DNA of 64,000 nucleotides from Streptomyces sp. NBC_01317 (GTDB lineage: Bacteria; Actinomycetota; Actinomycetes; Streptomycetales; Streptomycetaceae), in NCBI RefSeq assembly GCF_035961655.1, contig NZ_CP108393.1, positions 2,835,501 to 2,899,500 of the forward strand, in the 5' to 3' direction. Position numbers and translations under genes: made by a program. Position 1 is the stretch's first letter. Every line of letters begins with the position of its first letter. Below are positions 50,256 to 58,549 of the stretch, piece by piece. Below the pieces are notes generated by a model that was not told the DNA's origin, ran no database searches, and was given only the letters and a program-made list of their open reading frames with translations.

Positions 50256-51584
50256 TCAACGTGTCGGATACACCCAGGGGTTCGGCTTGCACCTGATCCC
50301 CTCCACGTTCAGGGACTTGGTCTGTTGCTGCATGACGGGCGCGAGGGTCCCCGGCGTGCGGCAGCTCACATGGCTGTGCCCGAGCCGGTGCCCCACCTCG
50401 TGGTTGATGAGCATCTGCCGGTACGCGAACATCGCCCGGTCGCCGTACGTCTCCGAACCCCGCGCCCAGCGGAACGCGTTGATCATGACGCGGTCGGTGG
50501 AGGCCGAGTCGCAGGACACGTTGTCGACGGTGGTGTCGAGGCCGGACTTGGCGCACCAGACCGCGGTGGTCCCCGGGCTGGCCAGGGTGATCACGAAGTC
50601 GGGATCGCCCTGGGAGATCCGCTCGAAGGTCATGGCGCCGTTGTGCGCCCAGCTCCGGTCGTCGTTGAGCGTCTTCTGCACGGCCTCGGCGAACAGCGCC
50701 GAGTCCAGGCCGAGTCCCTTCTCCACGTCGACCCGGTAGCGGAACTTCTGGCCCTTGCCAGGACCCTTGTCGAGGCCCCGTACGGCACTGAAGTCGCCGG
50801 ACGCCTTGAGCTTCGGGTCGAGGGGGAACTGCTGGGTCATCAGCTGCGCGTACGTGAGGGGCGCCACGACCCGCTTCGGCGCCGCCTCCCCGGCCGGGGT
50901 GGGCCGGCCCTCCGAGCGGGAGGTGAGGTCGTCCGCGGTGCCCCGGTCCGTACCGCCGGACGCCTTGGCGCTCACCTCGCGGGTGCCGCCGTCGGCGACC
51001 TGTCCGGCCACGACGACGGCGAGGACGGTGGTCACCGCCGCGGCCGCGATGCCGGTGAGGGCGCGGCCCTTTCCGCCCCGGGCGGTGTGCTGCGCCGCGT
51101 CGGCCGCAGGGGCGGGCGGGCCGTCGAGGTCGCAGGGCGCGGGGCCGAAGCCGGGCGCCGTGCCCGGTCCCGAGACCGTACGGAGCGAGCCGGTGGTGTC
51201 GAACGCGTCGAAGCCGTCGAACGCGTCGACGAACTCCCGCCGGGGGCCCGGGACCCGCGACGCCGTCCCGGCGCCGGAGCGCGTACGGCCCGTGGGCATC
51301 TCGACGCCCGGCCGGTCGCCGTACCGCTGCGGGGAGCCCCAACCGCCGCCGGGCTCACGCTGTTCGGGATGCCCGCCGCGCACCCGTGGTCCGCCGGGCG
51401 CGGCGGTGGCGTCCGGCGCGCCCCGGTGCTGCTCGGGCCCGGCGGCGCCGCCGGAGCGCGGCCTGCCGCCCTCCGAGCCGTCGGGTCCGGCGGCCGGGGG
51501 GTCGGCGGCCGGTGCGCCGGGCACCTGGCCGCCTCTGTTCCGCGAGCCCTGCGGAACGGAGCCTTTGCGACTGTGTCGTCCCAC
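50256..51584 (-). CDS. DUF3152 domain metalloprotease-like membrane protein
   Basis: 442 residues. The first 150 are disordered and rich in Gly/Arg/Pro. A hydrophobic anchor (GIAAAAVTTVLAVVVAGQVA) lies near 175. The C-terminal domain contains the zinc motif HEVGHRLGHSH (HExxHxxGH), the GVEIGxx-like fold and a final CKPNPWVYP. The HExxHxxGH pattern indicates a metzincin-like zinc peptidase, with the active domain outside the cell. Substrate unknown. It is followed upstream by an alpha/beta hydrolase gene 7 bases away on the same strand, suggesting an operon. Confidence 0.9.
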   Translation of the reverse strand: MGRHSRKGSVPQGSRNRGGQVPGAPAADPPAAGPDGSEGGRPRSGGAAGPEQHRGAPDATAAPGGPRVRGGHPEQREPGGGWGSPQRYGDRPGVEMPTGRTRSGAGTASRVPGPRREFVDAFDGFDAFDTTGSLRTVSGPGTAPGFGPAPCDLDGPPAPAADAAQHTARGGKGRALTGIAAAAVTTVLAVVVAGQVADGGTREVSAKASGGTDRGTADDLTSRSEGRPTPAGEAAPKRVVAPLTYAQLMTQQFPLDPKLKASGDFSAVRGLDKGPGKGQKFRYRVDVEKGLGLDSALFAEAVQKTLNDDRSWAHNGAMTFERISQGDPDFVITLASPGTTAVWCAKSGLDTTVDNVSCDSASTDRVMINAFRWARGSETYGDRAMFAYRQMLINHEVGHRLGHSHVSCRTPGTLAPVMQQQTKSLNVEGIRCKPNPWVYPTR

Positions 51585-51591
51585 GCCCCGG

Positions 51592-52551
51592 TCAGCTCCT
51601 GTGATGGTCGTCGATGAGGTCCCGGCAGGCCTGCGCGACCTGCTCGGGGTACTCCATCATGGCAACATGCCCGGCCTCGGGGAGCGTCAGGAGCCGTGAA
51701 TCACGGAACGCGGCCGACGCCTTGCGGGCCATACGGTACGAAACGAGCTGATCCCGGCCCCCGTACACGAGCAGGGTCGGCGCCAGGACCCGTTCGGCCT
51801 GCCGCCACAGACCGTGTTGACCACCGAGGGTGTACTCGTTCACGATACTGCGCGCCGAGCGGGCCATCACGTCCCAGAAATAGGGCAGTTCGAGCCTGCG
51901 CTCCATCTCCTTGACCGCGTTGGCCAGTTCCTCGTCGGTGACGAGCGACGGGTCGCCGTAACAGAGGGCCAGCAGTCCCCGGGTGCGCTCCTCCGCCGTC
52001 CAGCCCCGGGTCAGCCGCCCGAAGAGCGCCGTCATGCCGGGGAGGGCCACCAGCGCGGTGGGGACGGCGCTGCGCTGGATCCGCAGCTCGGGCAGCGCCG
52101 GTGAGATCAGCGTGAGCGTCCGGACGAGATCGGGGCGGGCAGCGGCCACACGGGTCGCGATCGCGCCGCCGAGGGAGTTGCCGAAGAGGTGCACGGGCCC
52201 GCGCCGGCCCGCGTCCAGCAGCCGGACCACCGCGCGGGCCTGGCCGGTGATCGAGTAGTTGCCGTCGTCCGGCGGCGGCGAGTCCCCGAAGCCGGGCAGG
52301 TCGACGGCCTCGCCGTCCACCACGCCCTCCAGGAGCGGCATCAGCGCGGACCAGTTCTCCGACGAGCCGCCGAGTCCGTGGACGTAGAGCGCGGGCGGTG
52401 CTCCGGTGTGCGTCGCGGGCCGGGACCGTACGGTCAGGGTGAGCCCGGGAAGCACCACCGGGCGCAGCCGCTCCCCCTGCCTGATCCGTACGGCGCTGAC
52501 CCGTGGAGCCACGGCGGCGGCAAGGGATTCCGGCAGCTCGGTCGAAGACAT
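51592..52551 (-). CDS. Alpha/beta hydrolase
   Basis: 319 residues, complete alpha/beta hydrolase fold. LYVHGLGGSSENW gives the HG oxyanion motif, GNSLGG the nucleophile elbow (Ser), VYGGRDQLV the acid, and EAGHVAMMEYPEQV the catalytic His. Length and layout resemble esterases or hydrolases of the lipase/haloperoxidase-like group. No signal peptide. It lies 7 bases before the DUF3152 gene in the same direction. The substrate is not predictable. Confidence 0.92.
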   Translation of the reverse strand: MSSTELPESLAAAVAPRVSAVRIRQGERLRPVVLPGLTLTVRSRPATHTGAPPALYVHGLGGSSENWSALMPLLEGVVDGEAVDLPGFGDSPPPDDGNYSITGQARAVVRLLDAGRRGPVHLFGNSLGGAIATRVAAARPDLVRTLTLISPALPELRIQRSAVPTALVALPGMTALFGRLTRGWTAEERTRGLLALCYGDPSLVTDEELANAVKEMERRLELPYFWDVMARSARSIVNEYTLGGQHGLWRQAERVLAPTLLVYGGRDQLVSYRMARKASAAFRDSRLLTLPEAGHVAMMEYPEQVAQACRDLIDDHHRS

Positions 52552-52697
52552 GCGGGCAATGTTACGAGACGATCACGCGCGGATTCGTGTGTTCGCCGTC
52601 ACAGTCCCCCATGGCGCCGCGCGGCCCCTGCTCCTACTCTCGGAGGAAGGGGCCTTCGCGCCCCCGTCCCTTTCCTACGCGGAGAGAAAGGGCAGTG

Positions 52698-52916
52698 ATG
52701 ACGGCCGACCCCACGGACCGGGACGAGACCGGCGAGACCGACGAGATCGGCACCGAGACGCCGGAGGACGACGCCGCGGAACAGCGCGCGGACGTGCGCC
52801 CCGACGAGGACGAGGCCTCTGACGGGCCGCTCGGCGCCGACCCGGCGGAGGCCGACGAGGGTGACGCCGCGGAACAGGCGAGGGCGGTGACCCTCGACGA
52901 GGACGAATACCGCTGA
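52698..52916 (+). CDS. Small acidic hypothetical protein
   Basis: 72 residues from ATG 52698, about a third Asp/Glu with almost no hydrophobic residues, so it is intrinsically disordered. A purine-rich GAGAGAAAGGG lies upstream. It ends TLDEDEYR. No family is recognised. The frame is clearly biased for acidic codons, and real genes of this type are common near TetR regulators in actinobacteria, but a false call cannot be excluded. It ends 110 bases before the TetR start, a stretch that probably holds that gene's promoter. Confidence 0.5.
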   Translation: MTADPTDRDETGETDEIGTETPEDDAAEQRADVRPDEDEASDGPLGADPAEADEGDAAEQARAVTLDEDEYR

Positions 52917-53026
52917 GCCGTCCGGTCCGTGAAATTGTGCTTCCGCACCACACGCCGCCCCGTTGCCCAAAAGTACGATGGCGGCGCGGCGCACCGCGCG
53001 CACAGAACGAATTTTTGGGAGGCGGC

Positions 53027-53668
53027 GTGACAGCCATAGAGCAGACCGAGGCGGCACGCCCGCGAGGCACCCGTCTGCCGCGCCGCGCGCGACGCAACCA
53101 GCTGCTGGGCGCGGCACAGGAGGTATTCGTCGCGCAGGGCTACCACTCGGCGGCGATGGACGACATCGCGGAGCGCGCGGGCGTCAGCAAGCCCGTCCTC
53201 TACCAGCACTTCCCCGGCAAGCTGGAGCTGTACCTGGCCCTGCTGGACCAGCACTGCGAGTCACTGCTCCAGGCGGTCCGTACGGCGCTGGCGTCGACCA
53301 CGGACAACAAGCTCCGGGTCGAGGCGACGATGGACGCCTACTTCGCGTACGTGGAGGACGAGGGCGGCGCGTTCCGCCTGGTCTTCGAGTCGGACCTGAC
53401 CAACGAGCCCGAGGTGCGCAAGCGGGTCGACCTGGTCGCCCTCCAGTGCGCCGAGGCGATCTCGGACGTGATCGCCGAGGACACCGGGCTGTCCAAGGAG
53501 GAGTCCATGCTGCTGGCCGTGGGCCTGGGCGGGGTCTCCCAGGTGGTGGCCCGCTACTGGCTCTCCAGCGAGTCCGCGATCCCGCGCGAGCAGGCGGTCC
53601 AGCTCCTCACCTCCCTGGCCTGGCGCGGCATCGCCGGCTTCCCGCTGCACGGCAGCGAGCAGCACTGA
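53027..53668 (+). CDS. TetR family transcriptional regulator
   Basis: 213 residues from GTG 53027 with GGGAGG 4 bases upstream. The N-terminal helix-turn-helix (residues about 20-66) reads LLGAAQEVFVAQGYHSAAMDDIAERAGVSKPVLYQHFPGKLELY, a textbook TetR domain. The C-terminal ligand domain is distinct and contains FRLVFESDLTNEPEVRKRVD and LGGVSQVVARYW. Ligand and targets are unknown. The promoter gap upstream (52917-53026) is AT-richer than its surroundings (AAATTG, AAAAGTACGATG), a likely site of autoregulation. Confidence 0.95.
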   Translation: MTAIEQTEAARPRGTRLPRRARRNQLLGAAQEVFVAQGYHSAAMDDIAERAGVSKPVLYQHFPGKLELYLALLDQHCESLLQAVRTALASTTDNKLRVEATMDAYFAYVEDEGGAFRLVFESDLTNEPEVRKRVDLVALQCAEAISDVIAEDTGLSKEESMLLAVGLGGVSQVVARYWLSSESAIPREQAVQLLTSLAWRGIAGFPLHGSEQH

Positions 53669-53812
53669 CCCGGGGCGTCCCCGCGGCGGGCGTCCCGTGT
53701 TCGCTGCGGGCGTGCCCGTCCGGCGCCTTTCCGATGGTCTCTCCGGGCTAATGTGTGCTGCGTACAGCGCGGCTCGCCGCGCAACGCACTGACCGTTCGG
53801 AGGGACATAGCG

Positions 53813-54040
53813 GTGGAGGTCAAGATCGGCGTGCAGCACACGCCCCGCGAGATCGTTCTGGAGAGCGGGCAGTCCGCCGAGGAGGTCGAGCGCGCCGTGG
53901 CCGACGCGCTCGCCGGCAAGGCGCAGCTGCTCAGCCTCACGGACGACAAGGGGCGGAAGGTCCTCGTACCGGCCGAGCGGATCGCTTACGTGGAGATCGG
54001 TGAGCCGGCGACACGACGCGTCGGATTCGGCGCGCTCTAG
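53813..54040 (+). CDS. DUF3107 family protein
   Basis: 75 residues from GTG 53813, with GGAGGG about 9 bases upstream. It starts VEVKIGVQHTPREIVLESGQSAEEVERAVADAL and ends with EIGEPATRRVGFGAL, matching the actinobacterial DUF3107 family, small cytosolic proteins of unknown function. It commonly sits beside the TetR gene seen here. A terminator follows. Confidence 0.92.
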   Translation: MEVKIGVQHTPREIVLESGQSAEEVERAVADALAGKAQLLSLTDDKGRKVLVPAERIAYVEIGEPATRRVGFGAL

Positions 54041-54059
54041 CCTTCGGCAGGAGTGACGG

Positions 54060-54089
54060 GAAGGCCCGGCGGGGTTCCGCCGGGCCTTC
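54060..54089. terminator. Terminator after DUF3107
   Basis: 13-bp perfect stem (54060-54072 with 54077-54089) and a GGTT loop. Confidence 0.88.
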
Positions 54090-54187
54090 GCGCTGCGAGG
54101 GTTGTGTTCGGCTCACCGCGGGTAGTGACGGGTCAGCGGTTTCGCATGATCGTAAGACCCACTCCCGGCGTCGTGAGGTGAACAGCA

Positions 54188-54457
54188 GTGGTCTCGGAAG
54201 CTCTTGTCTCGGTCCTGCTCGGACTCGGTCTTTCGTGGGCCGCGGCCCACCTCCTGCCGCACCGGCTTCCGGCCCGCCGCACGGTGTTCCTCGCGGGCAC
54301 CCTGGGCACCGTCTTCGGCGCCTACCTGACCCACATGGCCCTGGGCCCGGGCCACGCCCTGCCGACCCTGGCGGGCGCGGCGACGGTGGGAGCGGTGGTG
54401 GTCTCCCTGCTGCTGCGCCCGGCACGACGGCGCTACCGGGAAGCCATGCCGTCCTGA
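54188..54457 (+). CDS. Small hypothetical membrane protein
   Basis: 89 residues from GTG 54188, with GAGGTGA upstream. Three probable transmembrane segments: about 5-22, 33-51 and 58-77, joined by a HRLPARR loop; it ends in a basic RPARRRYREAM tail. No family is recognised. Codon use is typical. It is followed by a copy of the 21-bp repeat (54510-54530). Confidence 0.7.
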   Translation: MVSEALVSVLLGLGLSWAAAHLLPHRLPARRTVFLAGTLGTVFGAYLTHMALGPGHALPTLAGAATVGAVVVSLLLRPARRRYREAMPS

Positions 54458-54509
54458 GGCAGCCATTTCACGCCCGTCGGGGCCTCTCAAACCTGTCGGG
54501 GCCCTCTCA

Positions 54510-54530
54510 AGCCCGTCCGGCGATTGAGGA
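54510..54530 (-). repeat. 21-bp interspersed repeat, intergenic copy
   Basis: Plus strand AGCCCGTCCGGCGATTGAGGA, the reverse complement of the consensus, in the convergent gap 54458-54602. Confidence 0.9.
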
Positions 54531-54602
54531 CACCGCGGCCGCAGGCTGCACCGCACCCCCGGCCCGCGCCGCACCCGGAACGACCCGCCGTACACCCCGA
54601 AC

Positions 54603-55349
54603 CTAGGCCGCCAGGCCAAGCGCGGCCATCCGCTTCGTATGCGCCTCCGTGATCCGGGAGAACATCCGCCCCACCTCCGCGAGGTCGAACCCGTCCGCCA
54701 CCCCGCCCACCAGCATCGTCGAGAGCGCGTCACGGTCGGCCACGACCCGCTGCGCCTGCGACAGTGCCTCACCCATCAGCCGCCGCGCCCAGAGCGCGAG
54801 CCGCCCGCCCACCCGCGGCTCCGCCTCGATCGCGGCCCGTACCTTCTCGACGGCGAAGTTCCCGTGCCCCGTGTCGTCCAGGACCGCCAGCACCAGGGCG
54901 CGGGTGTCCGTGTCCAGCCGGGCCGCCACCTCCCGGTAGAAGTCGCTGGCGATCGAGTCGCCGACGTACGCCTTGACCAGGCCCTCCAGCCAGTCCGACG
55001 GCGCGGTCTGGCGATGGAAGTCGTCGAGCGCCTTGGCGAACGGCTCCATCGCCTCCGTCGGCTCGGCGTCGATCGCGCGCAGCCGGTCGTTCAGCCGGTC
55101 GAAGTGGCCGAATTCCGCGGCGGCCATCTTGGCCAGCGCCGCCTTGTCGGCCAGCGTCGGCGCCAGCTTGGCGTCCTCGGCGAGCCGTTCGAAGGCCGCC
55201 AGCTCGCCGTACGCGAGCGCTCCCAGCAGATCCACGACCGCGGCGCGGTACTGCGGCTCCGTGGAGGCCGTCTCCCAGTCCTGGGCGGCGATTCCGGTGG
55301 GTTCCTGGGCTGCCGCTACGGGCGCGGTGGCGTTGTCGGGCGTCTCCAT
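54603..55349 (-). CDS. Ferritin-like-fold protein
   Basis: 248 residues from ATG 55349; the open frame continues upstream without coding character. A helical bundle has the ferritin-like glutamates and histidines in LGALAYGELAAFERL and AAAEFGHFDRLNDRL, with a later DTGHGNF. This resembles the actinobacterial ferritin-like-fold proteins placed near tRNA-modifying hydroxylases and DEAD-box helicases. Whether it binds a di-iron centre cannot be settled from the sequence. It is divergent from the RNA helicase leader. Confidence 0.85.
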   Translation of the reverse strand: METPDNATAPVAAAQEPTGIAAQDWETASTEPQYRAAVVDLLGALAYGELAAFERLAEDAKLAPTLADKAALAKMAAAEFGHFDRLNDRLRAIDAEPTEAMEPFAKALDDFHRQTAPSDWLEGLVKAYVGDSIASDFYREVAARLDTDTRALVLAVLDDTGHGNFAVEKVRAAIEAEPRVGGRLALWARRLMGEALSQAQRVVADRDALSTMLVGGVADGFDLAEVGRMFSRITEAHTKRMAALGLAA

Positions 55350-55453
55350 GGACCGCACAATAGCCCGCTCCGCGCACCCCGGAAGGGGCCGGTCGGACAC
55401 GGCCACCCCACCGTTCCGACGAATTCGCCCGACACATGTGCGCGATTCCGGGG

Positions 55454-55459
55454 TACAGT
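55454..55459 (+). promoter_or_regulatory. Predicted -10 element of the RNA helicase leader
   Basis: TACAGT, four bases before the leader ORF ATG at 55464; a weak -35 (GACACA near 55431) lies about 17 bases upstream. A leaderless upstream ORF would follow. Confidence 0.45.
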
Positions 55460-55463
55460 GGTA

Positions 55464-55622
55464 ATGCGCCTGCCGAGTATTCGGCGGGCCATCGCAGTGT
55501 CTGACTGTGGGATCCCCCGCGGCCAGGCCTTACGAGGATGCCCGGTCGGTGGCCCGATCGGCTCCGCCCCGACCGCCCTCCGCGCGGAATCGTACGCACA
55601 GGTGCGCACGACTCCCAGATGA
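55464..55622 (+). CDS. 52-aa leader ORF before the RNA helicase
   Basis: ATG 55464 to TGA 55622: starts MRLPSIRRAIAVSDCGIP, ends AQVRTTPR. It lies at the predicted transcription start, inside the 414-bp gap between the ferritin-like gene and the helicase (55350-55763). The nucleotide sequence around 55495-55570 has structure-prone GC pairs. It may be translated, or the ORF may be incidental to a structured RNA leader that controls the helicase. No homologue is recognised. Confidence 0.4.
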   Translation: MRLPSIRRAIAVSDCGIPRGQALRGCPVGGPIGSAPTALRAESYAQVRTTPR

Positions 55623-55763
55623 GGGGCCCCCTCAGCGGCACGAGCGCTCGAGCGACGGCAGTGGTCCCGCGCCATCCGGCCAATCCACGGCCGGCCGAGT
55701 ACCCAGGTGCGGTACGACCCCCAGCGTTCGCCTCGCGTCGCGTCTCACAGAAGAGGCAGCACC

Positions 55764-57686
55764 CTGACTACGACTTTCCGAGACCTCGGAATCCTCCCCG
55801 AGACGGCAGAAGCACTCGAAGCCGTCGGCATCATGTCCCCGTTCCCCATCCAGGAGATGACCCTCCCGGTCGCCCTGTCCGGCAAGGATGTCATCGGACA
55901 GGCCAAGACCGGCACGGGCAAGACCCTGGGCTTCGGTCTCCCCCTCCTGGAGCGCGTCACCGTCCCCGCGGACGTCGAAGCGGGCCGCGCGGCCCCCGAG
56001 AAGCTCACGAACGCGCCGCAGGCGCTCGTCGTCGTGCCGACCCGCGAGCTGTGCCAGCAGGTCACCAACGACCTCCTGACCGCCGGCAAGGTGCGGAACG
56101 TACGCGTGCTCGCCATCTACGGCGGCCGGGCGTACGAGCCCCAGGTCGAAGCGCTCAAGAAGGGCGTCGACGTGATCGTCGGCACCCCGGGCCGGCTGCT
56201 CGACCTCGCGGGCCAGAAGAAGCTCGACCTCTCCCACATCCGCGCCCTCGTCCTGGACGAGGCCGACGAGATGCTCGACCTGGGCTTCCTGCCCGACGTC
56301 GAGCGGATCATCCAGCTGCTGCCGCCCAAGCGCCAGACGATGCTGTTCTCGGCGACCATGCCGGGCGCCGTCATCGGGCTGGCCCGCCGGTACATGTCGC
56401 AGCCGACGCACATCAGCGCCACGTCGCCGGACGACGCGGGCGCGACGGTCGCCAACACCACCCAGCGGATCTACCGCGCCCACTCCATGGACAAGCCGGA
56501 GCTGGTCGCGCGCATCCTCCAGGCCGAGGGCCGCGGCCTCGCGATGATCTTCTGCCGTACGAAGCGCACGGCGGCGGACATCGCGGACCAGCTCGCCCAG
56601 CGCGGCTTCGCCTCCGGCGCGGTCCACGGCGACCTGGGCCAGGGCGCCCGCGAGCAGGCGCTCCGCGCCTTCCGCAACGGCAAGGTGGACGTGCTGGTCT
56701 GCACGGACGTCGCCGCGCGCGGTATCGACGTCGAAGGTGTGACGCACGTCATCAACTACCAGTCGCCCGAGGAGGAGAAGACGTACCTCCACCGCATCGG
56801 CCGCACCGGCCGCGCGGGAGCGTCCGGGATCGCCGTGACGCTCGTGGACTGGGACGACATCCCCCGCTGGCAGCTGATCAACAAGGCGCTGGACCTCGGC
56901 TTCCCGGACCCGCCGGAGACGTACTCGACGTCCCCGCACCTGTTCGAGGAGCTGAACATCCCGGCCGGCACGAAGGGCATCCTGCCCCGTACGGACCGGA
57001 CCCGCGCGGGTCTGTCGGCGGAGCAGGTCGAGGACCTGGGCGAGACGGGCGGCCGCGGCCGCAAGTCGCCTGCGGCGGCGGTCGCCACCGCGGTACGGGA
57101 GGAGCGCCCCGCGCGTACGCGTACGCCGCGGCAGCGTCGCCGTACGCGTGGCGGCTCGGACGCGGAGGCGGTCGTGGTCGCGGCCCCTTCCTCCGCTTCC
57201 TCCGCCCCGGCCGAGGCTTCGGCCCCGGTCCAGGTCGCGGCGAAGGCCCCTTCCTCGGCCCGCGGCAGGGCGTCCTCGGAACCCCGGGTCCGGCTGGAGC
57301 CGTTGGCGCCGCCTACCCGGGCGCCTGAGCCGCAGTTCCAGACGGCCGTGGTGCTGGAGACGCCGGACGCGGTCGCCTCGACGGAGGCGCGTACTCCGCG
57401 GCGCCGTCGCCGCACTCGCGCGGCGGACGCGGTCCCGGAGGCGACGTTCCAGACGGCGACACCGGTGACGGTGCCGGAGCCCGTGTCCGCGCCGGAGCCC
57501 CTGTCCGCGCCGGAGCCGGAGGGCGCGGGTGCGGCTGCGGCCAAGCCCCGACGCCGCCGTACGCGCGCCGCGAAGCCTGCGGACGCCGTAGCTGTGGAGG
57601 CCGTTGTCGCGGAGGCCGTGGCCCCCGAGACGAAGCCGCGGAGGCGCACTCGGGCGAAGGTGGCGGTGGAGGCGCCGGACGCCTGA
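55764..57686 (+). CDS. DEAD-box ATP-dependent RNA helicase, apparent CTG start
   Basis: 640 residues if begun at CTG 55764, which has AAGAGG 7 bases upstream; a GTG at 55707 would add 19 residues of doubtful sequence. Helicase motifs: Q motif (GIMSPFPIQEMTLPV), Walker A AKTGTGKT at 47-54, PTRELCQQ, DEADEMLDLGF, the SAT motif, ARGIDVEGVTHVINY and HRIGRTGRAG. The last 200 residues are low-complexity, with several PRRRRTRA repeats that probably bind RNA. It remodels structured RNA. The rare CTG start matches Streptomyces relatives that begin with LTTTFRDLG. Confidence 0.9.
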   Translation: MTTTFRDLGILPETAEALEAVGIMSPFPIQEMTLPVALSGKDVIGQAKTGTGKTLGFGLPLLERVTVPADVEAGRAAPEKLTNAPQALVVVPTRELCQQVTNDLLTAGKVRNVRVLAIYGGRAYEPQVEALKKGVDVIVGTPGRLLDLAGQKKLDLSHIRALVLDEADEMLDLGFLPDVERIIQLLPPKRQTMLFSATMPGAVIGLARRYMSQPTHISATSPDDAGATVANTTQRIYRAHSMDKPELVARILQAEGRGLAMIFCRTKRTAADIADQLAQRGFASGAVHGDLGQGAREQALRAFRNGKVDVLVCTDVAARGIDVEGVTHVINYQSPEEEKTYLHRIGRTGRAGASGIAVTLVDWDDIPRWQLINKALDLGFPDPPETYSTSPHLFEELNIPAGTKGILPRTDRTRAGLSAEQVEDLGETGGRGRKSPAAAVATAVREERPARTRTPRQRRRTRGGSDAEAVVVAAPSSASSAPAEASAPVQVAAKAPSSARGRASSEPRVRLEPLAPPTRAPEPQFQTAVVLETPDAVASTEARTPRRRRRTRAADAVPEATFQTATPVTVPEPVSAPEPLSAPEPEGAGAAAAKPRRRRTRAAKPADAVAVEAVVAEAVAPETKPRRRTRAKVAVEAPDA

Positions 57687-57713
57687 GCGGGTGTTCGTTG
57701 CGCTTCCTGCTTG

Positions 57714-57799
57714 TCCTCAATCGCCGGACGGGCTTGTTTGTGGCGTCTGCCCGGTGCGTTTGGTTGCGCTTACTGATGTCCTCAATCGCCGGACGGGCT
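57714..57799 (+). repeat. Two tandem 21-bp repeats, 65 bp apart
   Basis: TCCTCAATCGCCGGACGGGCT at 57714-57734 and 57779-57799, just after the RNA helicase stop. Confidence 0.9.
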
Positions 57800-57844
57800 G
57801 GGTTTGTCGTGGTGACGGGGGGTGGGGCCTGCGGAGGTACGTAT

Positions 57845-57931
57845 GTCCGGACTGCATGTTTTACGGCGCCTCAGGGACTCGTATAGCTCACCGGTAGTCA
57901 TGCGCCACAAAACACGCTTTACGTCCGGACA
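57845..57931. repeat. Hairpin element, copy 1 (inverted)
   Basis: About 87 bp that is the reverse complement of the element at 58271-58363 at many positions: CATGTTTTACG... facing ACAAAACACGCTTTACGTCCGGAC. Both have weakly paired ends. Confidence 0.7.
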
Positions 57932-58038
57932 CACGCACCTCCTCCGACCCCACCCCCCTCACGCCGAGGGTGAGTTCAACGACCCCGCCGGCCCGGGGCG
58001 CCTCACCTCTGCCCGGTGGACAGTGCCGCTTACCAACG

Positions 58039-58223
58039 TCCTCAATCGCCGGACGGGCTGGAGTGTGCCCCTGCCTGGTGCGCGAGCGCGGCTTACCGAT
58101 GTCCTCAAGCGCCGGACGGGCTGGGGTGTGCCCCTGCGCGGTGCGCGGGTGCGGGTTACCGATGTCCTCAAACGCCGGACGGGCTGGGTGGCGCCCCTGG
58201 TGCCCTCCAACGCCGGGGCGGGC
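58039..58223 (+). repeat. Tandem 63-bp units carrying the 21-bp repeat
   Basis: Copies at 58039-58059, 58102-58122 and 58165-58185, each 63 bp apart and slightly diverged, plus a decayed one at about 58203-58223. The intervening sequence (CCCCTGC...GGTGCGC...) repeats too. Confidence 0.85.
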
Positions 58224-58257
58224 CGGGGTTGTTTTGGCGCGGGCCTGGAAGGGGGAC

Positions 58258-58371
58258 GGGCAGGGGTCGTGTCCGGAACGTAAAGCGTGTTTTGTGTCGC
58301 GTGACTACCGTGAATGTCCGAAGTCCCCGAACGCGACGTAAAACATGCAGTGCAGGACACGACCCCTGCCC
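58258..58371. mobile_element. MITE-like hairpin element, copy 2
   Basis: 114 bp with 17-bp perfect terminal inverted repeats (58258-58274 and 58355-58371). The core (58271-58363) contains GTAAAGCGTGTTTTGTG and CGTAAAACATGCAG. No coding sequence; the inverted relative is at 57845-57931. An attenuated mobile element is the likeliest reading. Confidence 0.65.
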
Positions 58372-58424
58372 GGCCCCCGGCAACAACCCGCACCCAAACC
58401 ACCGGCCCGCAGCGGGCACAACCA

Positions 58425-58445
58425 AGCCCGTCCGGCGATTGAGGA
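58425..58445 (-). repeat. 21-bp repeat, inverted copy
   Basis: Plus strand AGCCCGTCCGGCGATTGAGGA, an exact reverse-complement copy, about 105 bases upstream of the alpha/beta hydrolase. Confidence 0.9.
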
Positions 58446-58549
58446 CAACACGAACCGCAACCCGGTCACCGAGAACGCGCGGCCCACCGGCCCCAAAAGC
58501 ACGGCCGCCAGGCCAAGCGCGCCGCGCCCAACGGGCTAGCCTCAAGGAC

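Larger units (their letters stand above)
57687..58549. other. 863-bp repeat-rich intergenic region
   Basis: No gene is supported here. It holds five good copies and one degenerate copy of the 21-bp repeat in plus orientation plus one inverted copy, partly as about 63-bp tandem units, flanked by two inverted copies of a hairpin element (57845-57931 and 58271-58363). Many frames across it read as repeat translations such as NRRTGW. Regulatory or mobile-element relics are more likely than genes. Confidence 0.8.

Noticed and set aside
57871..57905. tRNA-like D-arm motif (GTATAGCTCACCGGTAG) in the repeat region
   Set aside because: No anticodon or T arm follows, and the inverted relative at 58271-58363 lacks it.
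58016..58549. N-terminal extension of the alpha/beta hydrolase through the repeat cluster
   Set aside because: The extension is only translated repeats; a natural ATG with family-like start exists at 58550.
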